The position numbers were made by a program, and so were the translations under genes. The notes below the pieces were generated by a model. That model was given only the letters and a program-made list of their open reading frames with translations. It was not told where the DNA came from and did not search any database. Shown here in pieces: positions 1-12,174 of a stretch of 64,000 bases of DNA. Position 1 is the first letter of the stretch, and each line of letters starts with the position of its first letter. This DNA comes from Strigamia acuminata (taxonomy: Eukaryota > Arthropoda > Chilopoda > Geophilomorpha > Linotaeniidae), in the NCBI GenBank assembly GCA_949358305.1, contig OX442320.1, positions 6,216,259 to 6,280,258 of the forward strand. The letters are read 5' to 3'.

Positions 1-557
1 TCGGCAGAAAACGCATCGGTCGTCACCTTCATCTTCGACGCCTGCATGACCCTTTTCTGCTCGAACTTCACTTCCTGCACGTCCGGCGAGCGCTCCATGT
101 CCATCTCGAGGGGTTCCTCACCGATGGGCGAGCGGTCGACCGAGAAGCCCCTCTGGGCGGCCAGTTTGAGGCCCTGCGACGAGCTCGTGGCAGTTGACGA
201 GCTCATGGCCGTGGCCGCGGACGACGAGCTGCTCAGGCTCACGCTGCGGCTGAAATTGCGGAGGTTTTCCGTCGTTTTCGACGTTTCGTTTTGCTGTTGT
301 TGTTTCATTTCGCTCGTGGAGAGCGAGTGGTGCATCATCTGCGAGCGTTTGCTGCTCACGCGACTGCTGGATGATGTGTTGCTCGATGTTAGCACTTGCT
401 GTTTGTCCGCGGCCACCTCGTACGGCTGGCTGTTGAGTTTGTTCATGAAAATCGTCCGTTTGTTCTGCATGTTCTCCATCATGCTTGACACGTTGTTGCG
501 ACCGTTTACTCCCAGCTCATCGTCCGTGCGGCTCGCGTCCAACGGTAATTCGGACAT
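1..557 (-). CDS. Unidentified Ser-rich protein, N-terminal exon (partial, runs off the left edge)
   Basis: The minus strand is open from an ATG at 557 to the window edge (185 codons). The ATG follows directly on a T-rich stretch ending in TAG, a good 3' splice site, so the exon is probably joined to upstream first exons. The protein starts MSELPLDASRTDDELG, has a Met/Asn-rich stretch, then poly-Ser blocks around residues 60-130 and a charged segment (GFSVDRSPIGEEPLEMDM) near residue 145. No domain, signal peptide or membrane segment is visible and I do not recognise the family. Codon use looks coding. The plus-strand ORF over the same bases is its shadow. A TATA-driven gene with alternative first exons would fit a tissue-specific structural protein, but that is a guess. 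Confidence 0.6.
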   Translation of the reverse strand, partial: MSELPLDASRTDDELGVNGRNNVSSMMENMQNKRTIFMNKLNSQPYEVAADKQQVLTSSNTSSSSRVSSKRSQMMHHSLSTSEMKQQQQNETSKTTENLRNFSRSVSLSSSSSAATAMSSSTATSSSQGLKLAAQRGFSVDRSPIGEEPLEMDMERSPDVQEVKFEQKRVMQASKMKVTTDAFSA

Positions 558-795
558 CTAGAAAATAGAAATTTTTAATAAATTTTAAAATTAAATTCCT
601 GCGCCGGTTTTTTTTTAATTATTTTTCATTCCCGGCGTGTTTTTAGAGTCGTTAAAGCCCAGAATTGGATCATTATTCGCGTCTTATCGTCCTTCATTTC
701 TGATAAATAAAAGCATTCTTGGCAAATACCTAACGCCATTTTGGTCTAACGATGGTGGAAGATTTAGAGAAAAAAATAATTCAAATTTGATTTAC

Positions 796-822
796 GTGGA
801 TAAGCAGCTGCTGGGAAGGCAT
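796..822 (-). CDS. Candidate alternative first coding exon (9 codons) of the Ser-rich gene
   Basis: On the minus strand an ATG at 822-820 with A at -3 opens nine codons (MPSQQLLIH), followed at once by GTAAAT, an acceptable splice donor. The phase is 0, so splicing to the acceptor at 558 would join it in frame to MSELPLD. A TATATAAAG box lies about 170 bp upstream (991-999). The exon is short and unsupported by homology, so it is only a candidate. Confidence 0.3.
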
Positions 823-990
823 TTTCGTGGTTTCGTGTAGTGATGAAAATGAGTTTAAATTGAAATTAAATGGAAATAATGGAATAAATTCGTCGTGGAA
901 TAATAAATCGTTCGTGGAAACTCGAAAAAAGTCGTTCGGATTCGATGGTAAGACCTCGGAGAGTGTGTCAAACGGGTTGGAGCGCCGTAT

Positions 991-999
991 CTTTATATA
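991..999 (-). promoter_or_regulatory. TATA box, proximal promoter of the Ser-rich gene
   Basis: The minus strand reads TATATAAAG, a textbook TATA box. Transcription would start near 960-970 and run leftward toward the coding exon at 557. Confidence 0.5.
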
Positions 1000-3720
1000 C
1001 TCGCACTGTCCTGGATGCTGACATCGGCGTCACGGAGAAACAACACTATAGTTATGACTCATTTTCGACTTAATTTAGCGGTACACTCACCGTGTATTTA
1101 TAAAACCCAACAACCAGAATTATAAATGGCCAATCGAAGTGATATTAGAGAGAAATTTCGCTCAAATACGGTTGAAATTATCTCTCTGTAGTGAAAAACT
1201 GACCTTCAAGTACGTGAAAAGCAAAGAAAAATCCATTTTAAGCGAGATGCGAGTGAGATGTCTCGAGAAAGGTGTCGCGCCATCAACTGAATCCTTTTTA
1301 GTTTGTTTACCTCGATTTATAACTTTGGGAATGACAGATTCAACATATGATTCCAGGCATGTGGAAAATAGAACGAGGGCATTTCCACTTATTCCAAAAT
1401 TTAAAAAAGAAAAAGTTCTGAGAAAAGTTAAAAAACGTGGAGAGACAAAAAAAAAATGGCGACATGTGATGATGCCGAGTTGCGAGTAAAAATAAAAATG
1501 TGAGGTGGGATAATAAGAAAACGATGTAATATGATGTAAGAAGTGCCAGGGTGAGTACAAGGAATTAAAAAGTGATGCACGACCGGTCTGGGTGCCAAAA
1601 TATCCCACACAAAAAGGAAATGCCAATTTTTTTTTATTTTTCTTATATTTTGAGATGAAAAAAATAATTTTCGTGATTAGTGTTCGATCAAAACGTTGAT
1701 AAATTCGAACAAGATAAAAATTAAGTTGATTTATGGCCGATCTTGAAGATTGGAAGAAATTATATTAAAAAAAAAAAAATTGTAAAAATTGACCTCGTTT
1801 TTACAAATCCCTCGCCTGATGAGACGCTTCCTGTTCGCGGAACCCTCCCGAGAAAGCCAAAAAAAATCCAAATGTAAATTTTTTTACTGCTTAAAAAAAA
1901 GAATAAAAAGGGAGGAGTTGGCAGAAGAAAAGAAAGAAAGAAAGAAAATGGCAAAACATTTACAAACTCCACCCAAAACTCAAAACTCGAAAATTCAAAA
2001 TCAAGGTCGAAATCTCCCAAACCAAAAATTGATTTTCCACGTGTTACAAATACAAATACAAAATAAAACAAAAAAAAATAATTCCCCCCCACACTAAACC
2101 TATAAAAAAAAAATAAACAAGCATAATTTATTCTCACCTTTCCCCCCCAAACTCACCCGCGTCGCTGCACCCTCGCCAACTAAATCAAATCGCAATTCAC
2201 CCGCTGTCAACATGTCTCCTAATTCATTAAATTCAAACCATTTTGCTATTCCACTCGAATCCCCGATTGAAAAATCGCACGAGGAAGTTGCACGGGGTCT
2301 CGAACGGTAAGGGGGTGGCGGAAGAACACGCCAAGACGAACGTAAAAACGAACCCGCCCATTTAAAACCGCATTCAGAGTCATTAACCTTGAACACTCAC
2401 TTGTCACGTATGGGGAAAACACCTGTTGCAACAGAGCCCTCGTGCGGGGGCGTGCGAGGGAATTTCGCAAAAATGACCGTTCCACACGACCCCCGCGCGG
2501 GTCAAACCCCTAAAAACCACCCAAAAAAAAATCGATTTTTCCGTTTTTTAATTTTTTAATATTTTTGTAAACAAAATTGAGCCGAGACCCGTGCCCGGAG
2601 CAATGAAATAAGTGGCTCCCGAGCGACTTGACGGCGACTCTTAGGCGGGGGTGGTAAGGGGGGCCACCAACAGCTGCGCGATGCAAAAAGGAACGCCAAG
2701 GACGTGGTTGAGGGTAGCCATCGACTGAATAACCTTCGTGGAACGAAAACTTCACCTGTAGTTGGTTTTGAGTGGCGACGGGCTCGTTGGTTTGTGCGAT
2801 TTGATTTGTGTTGTCGTTTTGTTTGCAAATGGCGCCCGCATTCGGGATGGCGGTCGGCGGAGTCAGAGGTCAAGCGGGTAGCGCATTAACTGGCGCGAGA
2901 TGAATAAGGATGATGGTTAATTTGAATGGATTGGATAATTTTGTGTGTGCATTCATGTGTCAGTTGATGGTGGATGGAAATAAACGAGCTTGGAAAGATT
3001 AGTTTGATTAAATCGGTTTTTTTTTATTTGTTTATTTATCTGGGGTTGGGATGGAAGTCAAAGTGCGAGTTTACGGTTGGAATTTATTTGGAATTCCTGA
3101 GTTTAAAACATCAGCCAAGATTTTTTTTTTTTTTTTTGGGTTTGGATTCCTTTAAATTCGTTTCGATAAAAGGGAATTAAATTCGAAACTTGGAGAGATT
3201 TTTTTTTTTTTTTTTTTTTGTTAAATCGTAAAATTTTCATTGGTATGGACGACGCGATTAATTAATTTTTGCTTTTTATGTTTTATTTTTGGTGTGGGTT
3301 TTCTTTTAGTGGGAATAATGGGATTTTTCTTCGCAAATATTTGAAATTTTAGTCGTGATTGATAAAAATAGTAGGAAAAAATTGAGTCATGAGATCGAAA
3401 TGACGTCTACTTTTCGCACATTTGTAACGCGATGCCAATCAAAACTTTTTGCAACTGATAAAACTCGCGTATTTTATCAACACTAAATAATCCTGTCGTG
3501 TTTTAACGTGACAGGTAACAAAAATTCACTTTCATCCATTTTGCACTTGAAAATTCAAAGCAAAAACAAAAATTTTTTAAATAAATACAAAAAATAAGAT
3601 TAAAAAAATTTTTTCCCAAAAAAATAAAATAATCCAATAAATTTTCTACACAAACTCAACTTCCATAGCGACAAAAACGACAAAATCGCGTGCAAAATCG
3701 CGAGGAATCAAAAGAAATGC
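1000..3720. other. Non-coding stretch between the two candidate promoters
   Basis: This 2.7 kb holds no ORF with coding character. It is AT-rich with long A or T runs (1760, 3120, 3200) and a more GC-rich patch at 2150-2900 that could be promoter-like. It is best read as first intron and upstream sequence of the minus-strand Ser-rich gene. Confidence 0.4.
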
Positions 3721-3724
3721 ATAC

Positions 3725-3757
3725 CTGTGCAAGACGCTGCGGAAAGTAAGTCGCCAT
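3725..3757 (-). CDS. Candidate alternative first coding exon (11 codons) of the Ser-rich gene
   Basis: On the minus strand an ATG at 3757-3755 opens MATYFPQRLAQ and runs straight into CAG/GTATGC, a strong splice donor, in phase 0. Splicing to the acceptor at 558 would give MATYFPQRLAQ-MSELPL. A TATA box (TATAAG, 4040-4045) lies upstream, leaving about 250 bp of 5' UTR. The strong donor, matching phase and TATA box make this the better supported of the two first exons. Confidence 0.45.
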
Positions 3758-4039
3758 CACGAATTTGCGCTCATCAATTCGGTCGGCCGATCACCAACCG
3801 CCTTCGCTTTCTACCCGACTCCGTGTCTTTCACGACTCCAAACGCATAAATCGACGTCTGAACTCGTTGAGCCACAAAAACTCGAGCTGCGTGCAGTCCC
3901 GTTGCTGCGCTCGCGGCTTCGCTAATCTCACTGAAATGCAGCGCTCGTCGTTTAGTTCCACAATCCGCCGATCGAGGGCACGCACGAACGATGTTATCAG
4001 GAAGTACACGCAGGACAAGTTGACGACGAGCGGGCGCTT

Positions 4040-4045
4040 CTTATA
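4040..4045 (-). promoter_or_regulatory. TATA box, distal promoter of the Ser-rich gene
   Basis: The minus strand reads GGCTATAAGAAGCG. The predicted start is near 4010, and the moderately GC-rich 3.73-4.01 kb would be the first exon. Confidence 0.4.
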
Positions 4046-4049
4046 GCCA

Positions 4050-6521
4050 AACTTATTGTAAAATTACAAGGAAGGAAGCTTGACCAGTCATCAAAACGCT
4101 TTCCACACCCAGAGAATAAGAATTGACGTCACCTTGACCTGAAAACAATTTCTTCTCAATGGACGAGAAAAAGGGAGGAGTGAAATGTCGTTCTGATTCA
4201 TTCATGACTATATGCTCGGATTTAGTACAGAACTAAATAAACAAACATGGAAATAAAATAACAGAAACCTGTTGGAACTTGAATTGCTCAAATTGTATCG
4301 TTCGTACCTGAGATTAAGGCGATAAAATCGATAATAAAAGACAATCAGTAACTTTTTTTTACTCCTTTGAGTGTAAATAAATAAATAAATAACCTTGGGT
4401 GCGTTGTTGCGGCCTAGCCGAATACCCTACACGCATGCTAGGTGTCAATAATACAAATATATGAAATGCAGGCGATTAAAAAGACATGTAACATTTTTAA
4501 TACGTTGGGAATGACAACACCACCGAGGGGCTTGAAATAAAGTATATCAGTTTGCAAGGCACGCGTACTCCCGCCGACAACTTGGAATATGAAATAGAAA
4601 TGGCCGAATAAATAAAAATAAATTAAAACAACCTTCGCGGACAAAAAACACACCTTCGACTAACCTTTTAACACCACCTGCACACGACTGTTACACGCCT
4701 ATTTAACTATTTAACGCATTTAATATTTATACACATCGTCTGGGTGGGCAACATTTGATTTAGGCCTAACCGAAATTAGGCCTAACTGCATTTAGGCTTA
4801 ACAGAATTTAGGGCTCTTGATATTTTTTACATGTTCTCTCATTGTAGAACTTTAATTAGTTTACACAAACAAGCAGAAACCAACGATTTTTTTTTGTAAA
4901 AATTATGAATGGATGATGCACTTGTAAACATTAGTTATGGCACGGAAGTCCTGAATGACACTACCCATATAAGTCACCATTTAATAAGGTTTTTCTTGGA
5001 ATAAGCTCGACAGCTTAGGGTACTATATTCCAATTCAATTGTGAAATATCCTTCGCAAACATCCACTTTTTTGTGCATGGTAAAACAACCTTGTTAAAAT
5101 GTAATATATCCTTATCCCATTACCAAAGCCAATAAATCTTGTTCAATTTATTCTTACCTGAATTGACACAATGAAAATCCTTCCCAAAAGTCCACAATGG
5201 AAGTATAAATTTCGGATTCTGACTGCCGTGTTGTTTTTACCAGTAAAAAAATATATATAATTTAAAAAAAAGCGGCGGTTCAGTTACCGTTTTCCCACTA
5301 TTACGGGGGTGTATCACTCATCTTCGCTCCATTATAAGATGAGTCAGAAAAACTCGTGTGGGAGTCCATTCACGAGATGGAGCCCGAGAGAGGCGCCCCT
5401 CGATTTACCAAATGACTCACTTAAAGGTCAACGCCAGAAGTTTCAACAACTTACTGCAAATAACTCAACTTACACACAAAATATAAAATGGCAGACGAGC
5501 CATATTTGGAACACAAGTTGCACATTCACCAACTCTTAAAGATACTTTAGGAGCGAAAAGATATAGAAAAACTATGCAAATAATCAAAAGAAATGTCTTT
5601 ATACGCCATTTACGTTCATCTTGATTCAAATAAACAAAGTGGACGCAAAATATCAATTTTTTTTTTTTAGTTTTTTTCAGGAGCAAAATTATTACGACAA
5701 CTTTTTTGATTTTTAAAATTTGAATAAATTCAATTCGTCATCTTTTATTTGCTGTTTGAGAAGAGAAAAATATTGGAATCGGTCCAAAGTTGCAACACCT
5801 GGACTAAATATTTGCCCAAAAATAATCGACACAAATCCAACATGTAAACAGAAGTTGAAAACGAGAAAAATATTTTTTAAAAAAATTTTAATTTAAAAAA
5901 AAAAAAATTAAATTAAAAAAAAATAAAACTTGAAATGAGTTGTTTCTTTTATGTGTATAAAAGTATGCAGTCCGGTTTCTTTAAAAGGGATAATGATACG
6001 TTGCAAAGTGAGTGAAATTGCGGGTTTAAACCGACATTTCATTTGTCAAATAAGATTATATCATTAATTCTGCCATCACAAACACGTCCATTGTGCCGTG
6101 GCGAATCACTAAATATGTACAAATCGAACGTAAAAACCATCCAAGGCCTAAAAACCACAACACCAGAAGCAAAATTAAAATCAAAATTAAAAAAAAAAAA
6201 TTACAAAAAGATTCAAGGATTATTAAAACTACTAAAAAGATAAAAACGAGATATAAAAAAAAAAAAAATAAAAAAAAAAAAACTTGATATGATTCTGAAC
6301 ACGAGCCAAGGTTTAGTTGGGAAATGTAGCGTTCAATACTTGCACAGAAGAATGCCTGGATGCATCAATCACCATGACAACGAGTGATGCCGCGTGTCAA
6401 GCGCATTTAATAAATGACAAAATAAAGCCACAAAAGTCTATTTTAACGTCCTATCTCGCAGCTGCAACTAATTTAACTCCTTTTCCCCCCACCGAACACA
6501 AAAATAAACCTAAATAAACTC
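4050..6521. other. Intergenic AT-rich region, no gene seen
   Basis: About 2.5 kb left of the LTR element. It contains a short (AAAT)n run near 4372-4392, three tandem copies of a TTTAGGCCTAAC-like unit at 4758-4800, and poly-A/T tracts (5880, 6190, 6250). No ORF looks coding. Confidence 0.4.
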
Positions 6522-6525
6522 ACAT

Positions 6526-8657
6526 TGTGACGGTACCAAAATACCGTAGTTTTGGTTAAAGATAAATAAAACTATTTATATTTAATTCAAGGTTTTAAGT
6601 TGAATTCTTTAATTTACTTTTATATTATATGAGTCCTAGGCGCTATAAGTGAGCCACTGGCTCACGGCCATAAGCATTTTCTTACAGTTTATAGTGTGTT
6701 ATTGCACCAGTCGCCATCTTGGATGAGTCACTATACAGTGAAGCCAAGACTGAGCGACTATGTTGTTTACTTCCCCTTGTGTTGTTTCTAAACATTAGAG
6801 AGAGTGACCTTGCAAAGGCCAAGAGAACTCTTGACCCCTTATGCACTCCTCCTTGTTTACATTCTAATGAGGTATTTGCTTTGTGAAGCTTTCCCGCTTC
6901 ATACTAATGAGATAGCTCTCATTTGTCATTGGTCTATTTACCCCATTGGTTCCATTCCAATGAGGTATTGTTTGGTTTGTCTATATAAGCTTTGTTCAAA
7001 GCTTCCTACAGAGATTTTGCCCATATATTTTGACTTTACACATTTTGTTCTTGCCTTTGGCTTTGACTTATGTTGTGCGTCAAGGTTTTGACGCACTATC
7101 TCGCTTTAGTTGGTTGCCCTACGAGCAACATCCGAGCCTATTTGGTATTCGATTACTGGGTTGAGATGTAAAACTTCCTGCAGTTGACAGCTGGGGGAAG
7201 TAGGATGGCAATGGAGGTGAAGATGAAGGAGAAAAGATAGGTTTTGTTGCCTCTACTCCAACTTTGCCGCCCTGGCTTTGTTGGTGGATTTTCCCGCCAA
7301 AATTCCACAACCCTTTTGACACTGGATTCAATGACCCTGGACCGCGGAATCAAAGTACTGGTAAGCCTTATTTCATTTATTGCTCTCAAATTGGTAATTA
7401 GAATTACTTCAGTGGATTCCCATTGAAGTGGTCAATTGTTGCTAAGTTGAGGGAGATTTATTAGTTCGGCTTAGTCCTTTTGTTGTCCATTGTTAGTCAA
7501 TCAATCCTTCTACTTGCTATAAGAACTTGCTATTAATTTAATAGTAACTTCCCTTACCTTTGCTATGGTTCTCAATGGCGTAGCATTACTTTGCATTTAT
7601 GCTTAGTCCTAAATGCGCTAGTCAGCCTTCTCCTGAAAGTTGTTACGCATAGACATTTGAACTCAGAGCAATCTGAGTTACACCTAAATATGTGTAGTTG
7701 TCTTTCTCTGTCTCGAGCACTCGCTCACAAACCCCTTGCACTTGTTAGCCAAGAACCTAGCCATTAAATGATGTATCCAGTCAATGTGAACCTCTGGTTT
7801 AGCAGAACTGCTCTACTCTTGGTTAGGCCTATTCAATGACATGTTGCCATTCTCATAGCCAACTCTTGGGTCTTTCACCCACCAAACCGCTTAATCAAGA
7901 GTTTACACTCTTGTTTTAGATCTTGCTTTAATTGAACAATTAAGTTTTAGGCAGCATTGGCTTTCTTCAAAGTCAATGCATTATTTGTGACGACATCGTT
8001 ATTAAAGCCACACCGAACCGAATTGCAATCAAAGCCTCGATTGAGCCGCCATTTTAAATGTCCCCTTTTAATCCCCTTAAACTACAGTTTCAGCGTAATT
8101 AAAAGAGCGCTTCTCTTTCACTCCTGTTCAAGTCCCCCTTTTGCCTTGGGCCATGAATTCCTCATGCCTCCCAATGCTCTAGTTTTGTCAGCGTATTTAC
8201 CTTTTGATATGTCTTTGTATTACCCCAATGATTATTGGAGGCCTTGTTTATAGCGCTTGTGTATTTGTATATATGTATGTATTTTGGATTATGGTTTAAT
8301 GATCATTTGGACTCGCTAATAAATTAGCTTTATTATAGTTTACACACTTGTGTTGGCTCAATATTATTCATAGTTAACTACATTCATCTATCAATTTATA
8401 TGTCGCATATTTCACGAAGTCAGATATTTATTCTCCATTTATTTATGTTATCTCACTGTTTTATACCTGTCTAGCCTCTAGATTATTTGTGGTCACTTGC
8501 CAGCGACCCCCTTTACCTCTCAAGTGACTCACGTCACTCAAGAGATTCCTTTCCCGCCTTACTGTAATTGCCATTGCAGTACAGCCTAACTTTACCCCTT
8601 AGTTATTCCTTCATATTATACTAATCATATATCCATGCCTAAGTTTATTCCGTCACA
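6526..8657 (+). repeat. 5' LTR
   Basis: It is 2132 bp, long for an animal LTR. A TATA box (TATATAAG, 6982-6989) predicts transcription from about 7010, and AATAAA at 8318-8323 is the most plausible polyadenylation signal. This gives U3 of about 0.5 kb, R of about 1.3 kb and U5 of about 0.3 kb. CTG/GTAAGCC near 7360 could be a splice donor. The short ORFs inside (up to 98 codons) have no recognisable content. Confidence 0.9.
6982..6989 (+). promoter_or_regulatory. LTR TATA box
   Basis: TATATAAG lies about 460 bp into the 5' LTR; the same box is at 12631-12638 in the 3' LTR. It is the likely RNA polymerase II promoter of the element. Confidence 0.5.
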
Positions 8658-8659
8658 AG

Positions 8660-8677
8660 TGGCGTCCGCGACAGGAT
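8660..8677 (+). other. Primer-binding site of the LTR element
   Basis: Two bases after the 5' LTR the sequence TGGCGTCCGCGACAGGAT begins with TGG, complementary to a tRNA CCA end. It resembles the tRNA-Arg-type sites I know from insect Gypsy elements of the mdg1/412 group. The exact tRNA cannot be settled here. Confidence 0.6.
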
Positions 8678-9894
8678 GTGCATAATTAAGTAGTTAATTT
8701 GCATATTCAAATTGATAGATCAATCTGGTGCAATTTTGAAAAATTGCGAAAATATGATATTTGATTTTTGTTTGAAAATCAAAGAGTCTTAAATGTTTTC
8801 ATTAACTATAGTGTTTTAAAATCTAAATTTGTGGGTTTTGTGTATTAATTTGTGTATAAAATGTATTTTTTCAGTGTGTGTAAAAAATAGGTTGAAGTGT
8901 GCCAAGGAACAGATGTTGGTCAGCCAGCCTAAGGCTACCACTTAACAACCTTTCCCCTTCCTTCTTTGCCGCTCACCCCTCAACCACCTACTGGGTTTAC
9001 AAGTCAAAGACCCCAGCTTTAACCAATTATACAAACTAAAAATACTCTACAAATTAAACATTTCACTATGAATAAATACTCATTTCCCCATAACTACTTT
9101 CAAGGATTCTTTTGATAAAGGATTCTCCTGACATTTACTTTCACATTCCTTGCTTTTCATAAAAATAAGTATTAGAATTAAAAATAAAATTATATTTCCT
9201 AACAAAACGACATTAAAATTAATTTCTTCTCTTATGTTCAATAATTAAATTGGATTAACATCTTGAAACCTTACATTCTTCAAACTTCAAACATATTTCT
9301 GGATAATTGCTCTAACTAAAAATTTGTAGCACCATCTTGTGAAACCTAATCCCTATTGTTTCAAGTTCCTGTCCTTTATGCCAAACTTTCCCTGTGCCGA
9401 CTCAACGTTGCCAGACAGGCAATTATTGCCATTAACATAATCCTATGTCTGCCAAATAATTATTTCCTTTGTAAATATCAAAGTTATAAAACCCTAGTTT
9501 TCCCTCGATTCTGTTCACTTCTCGAAGTACTTCTTCTGCATACCCACGTGTACCAGACGACCACTTCCCTGAAAAGCTGAAACACTGCAAACTTTAGACG
9601 ACTCCCGAAATCCGATTCGAACTCTCCACCGACGGTAGGCAAATTTCATTTTGACATTTTCTATCACGAGAAAAGTAATTGTTAGTATTGTTGAGACGTT
9701 TTGATATTTTGCACTAGAATCATAAGCTTCTTGAATTCGCTTGAATTTAGGAATTCCATTGTGTACCGATCAATTTTAGACTTGATCCATTTATCGCTTG
9801 AGTTTTCTGAGAATATCAGAAATAATTCAAGAAGAGGAAGGAAAGTGTTTTAAATAATTATTTGAAAGCTTAAATTTTGACATCCGTGGTAATA
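8678..9894 (+). other. Untranslated leader of the LTR element
   Basis: About 1.2 kb of AT-rich sequence between the primer site and the gag ATG. No coding potential is seen. It would carry packaging signals, but none can be identified by eye. Confidence 0.4.
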
Positions 9895-11544
9895 ATGACG
9901 GGCCGTAATAAAACGAACCCCACTGTAGTGACTTCCCCTGGTGATTTAAATTCGAGTAATATCGAGCCTCAGGCCGGCGGTAGTCAAGGGCAGCAGGTTA
10001 CTTTGGACCTCAGCGCCGCCCAGACAGTTGATTTGCCCGCTCTCCTGAATCTTGGTGTGTTGGTGGGAATAGACCCCGCCAGTTACGTAGATATTAATGA
10101 CTTTGTTGCAAGAACTGCACAAATTTTGGCAGATGCTCAGGCCAAAGCTCAGGCAGATGCTCAGGCCAAAGCTCAGGCAGATGCTCAAGCCAAAGCTCAG
10201 GCGGATGCCCAAGCCAAAGCCCAAGCCGATGCGTTAGCATTAGCCGAAGCTCAGGCAGATGCTCAAGCCAAAGCTCAGGCGGATGCCCAAGCCAAAGCCC
10301 AAGCCGATGCGTTAGCATTAGCCAAAGCTCAGGCGGATGCCCAAGCCAAAGCCCAAGCCGATGCGTTAGCATTAGCCCAAGCTCAGGCACAAGCCACCTT
10401 AAATCAACAAGCTAATGCTGGTGGAAACACACCAACCCATCGACCAAGACCCACTACTCCACCACTTATTATTGACCCCAATTTGCATAACCATTCGACT
10501 CCGCACGGAAACCCTCGTAGACGAATAAACACGTCCCCTGCCCGCTCGCATTCTTCTAGTACTTCTACGGTCTCGAATGATATGTTAGTTAATATGTTTG
10601 ACAGTATCAGGCAGCTAGCCACAAGTTTTACAACCTTCCAGGCTGACCAAGCTAATCAGCAACGACAGCGAGATCGTACTCCTCCCCCCAATGATCAATC
10701 AAATTCTACACAGAACGACCCTCGTCGTTACACTTTCAAAGGTTTGGAGGTGCCCCGCTTCACAGGAGAAGGCACTCCTACAGACTGTAATTTGTTTATC
10801 GACGCTGTAATCGCTGCAGCGCGAAATAAAGGTTGCCCTCTTAACGAGGCGATCACTCAATGTGTTCCCTCATACCTCACGGGAGTGGCTGCCACTTGGT
10901 ATGACGATTTCGCGCCGACTCTCACTGTTTGGGAAGATTTTAAGACCGTTTTCCAAAACAGATTTGGATTAAATGAAGATCAGAGAGGCGAGCTCTGCTT
11001 CGAGCAGGTCGCAGAGGAAGGAGAGACAGTGTATCACTACGTGTTGCGCTATTATAACTGCTGGCGACAGCAATCTACGTACAACGGACTTGTTGCGCGT
11101 AAAATGATGCAACGCTACGCAACCCCTGATATTCGTAGCCGTCTAGAAATAAACAATTTAGACAAAGGTGATCTAGAACGGATATACAAGAAAGTATTAG
11201 CAGACAAGGAGAAGTACGATGTCAAAGTGGGCAATGACCCCATCGCCCCAGGGACAAAATCTAAACTTAAAGATAATAAAGATGACAAACCCCCCGCTGC
11301 TAAGACAGCTGACACCCCCAAAGAAACAAAGGAAGAAAAGAAATCTGAAAACTCAGATGAAAATAAAAATGAAAGACATCTTCACCTTAATAAATATAGA
11401 CTCATAGCGAAGAAAATTCTAAACAAGATTAGAGTGTCTTCAGACTCTGACGAGGCAGAGAATTCTGACTCATCTGGATCCGAATTTCCCCAATCCCGAG
11501 GTGTAGAGCAGGTTAAAGAAATTACGAAGAAATTGCGTAATTAG
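9895..11544 (+). CDS. Gag-like structural protein of the LTR retrotransposon
   Basis: The ORF encodes 549 residues from the ATG at 9895; a TTG six codons earlier is also open, but the ATG is preferred. Residues 1-77 include a hydrophobic, leucine-rich stretch. Residues about 78-170 are an Ala/Gln/Lys/Asp repeat of the form AQAKAQAD, probably a long helix. A Pro/Ser/Thr-rich linker follows. Residues about 280-420 match the retrotransposon gag fold: a [13 protein letters not shown] opening, then [21 protein letters not shown] and a Y-rich [10 protein letters not shown] segment. The C-terminus is Lys/Glu/Ser-rich. No CCHC zinc knuckle and no downstream pol frame exist. It presumably forms particles packaging its own RNA, using reverse transcriptase and integrase from another element. 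Confidence 0.85.
   Translation: MTGRNKTNPTVVTSPGDLNSSNIEPQAGGSQGQQVTLDLSAAQTVDLPALLNLGVLVGIDPASYVDINDFVARTAQILADAQAKAQADAQAKAQADAQAKAQADAQAKAQADALALAEAQADAQAKAQADAQAKAQADALALAKAQADAQAKAQADALALAQAQAQATLNQQANAGGNTPTHRPRPTTPPLIIDPNLHNHSTPHGNPRRRINTSPARSHSSSTSTVSNDMLVNMFDSIRQLATSFTTFQADQANQQRQRDRTPPPNDQSNSTQNDPRRYTFKGLEVPRFTGEGTPTDCNLFIDAVIAAARNKGCPLNEAITQCVPSYLTGVAATWYDDFAPTLTVWEDFKTVFQNRFGLNEDQRGELCFEQVAEEGETVYHYVLRYYNCWRQQSTYNGLVARKMMQRYATPDIRSRLEINNLDKGDLERIYKKVLADKEKYDVKVGNDPIAPGTKSKLKDNKDDKPPAAKTADTPKETKEEKKSENSDENKNERHLHLNKYRLIAKKILNKIRVSSDSDEAENSDSSGSEFPQSRGVEQVKEITKKLRN
10126..10400 (+). repeat. Tandem coding repeat in gag
   Basis: A 24-bp unit encoding AQAKAQAD is repeated, with a longer unit containing ADALALA repeated three times. 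Slippage or unequal exchange inside the ORF is implied, always in multiples of three. Confidence 0.8.
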
Positions 11545-12174
11545 TGAGAATGCGACGAATTTATTATTTTTCTAACTTCTTATTTTATTATCCCGCATTT
11601 TACTCCGGTTGTAAATGTTTTTATACTTTCTGTAACTATAATTTTTGTTTTATCAATGTGTATTTACTTGTTTCACTCGATCTTATAATAATAATATAGT
11701 GTTTAACCTTTTTAATTCGAAAGAATTTTCTTAAGTTTAAACGTGTGTTCTTTTAAAATAATTCTATTTGTATTCCTATTACTCACTTGAATTTGAATTA
11801 ATTATTAGTAAATTTAATTTGATTGGCGATTCTATTCATTATTACGACTTATTTTGTTTTAACTTTGCTTTTTGAGTGAAAACTCCAACCTTCTTTATAT
11901 GTTTGGCCATTGCTAGACCAACTTATGTATTTTAAAATATTTCCTTTATCTTACTACTTTTATAACGTTACTAGCATCCATGTACTTCTTTTTATAATAG
12001 GTGACTATTCACTACCCTTTTGTAACGGTGTGGAACACACCGGAGAGTTTTTACGGGAGTCTTCACTTCCAGAATAATTTTCTCTCTTCACATTTGACTA
12101 GTATTCCTTGGTAATTTTAAGTTTCAGTTCCATTAATGCATGCGTAGGACGCACGCACTCTTTTCCGGAGCACG

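Noticed and set aside
46-561. 171-codon plus-strand ORF at the left edge
   Set aside because: It is the complement of a better minus-strand frame that begins at a splice acceptor; its leucine/cysteine-rich content is typical of an antisense shadow.
6804-8253. ORFs of 60-98 codons inside the 5' LTR, repeated at 12453-13902
   Set aside because: Duplicated simply because the LTR is. No family features, both strands open by chance; not called as genes.
10094-10390. Antisense ORF over the gag repeat
   Set aside because: Pure reading of the AQAKAQAD repeat on the other strand (PELWL-type periodicity).
12001-12174. A degenerate pol or envelope frame downstream of gag
   Set aside because: Sequence 11545-12174 is AT-rich with stops in all frames and no RT or integrase motif.
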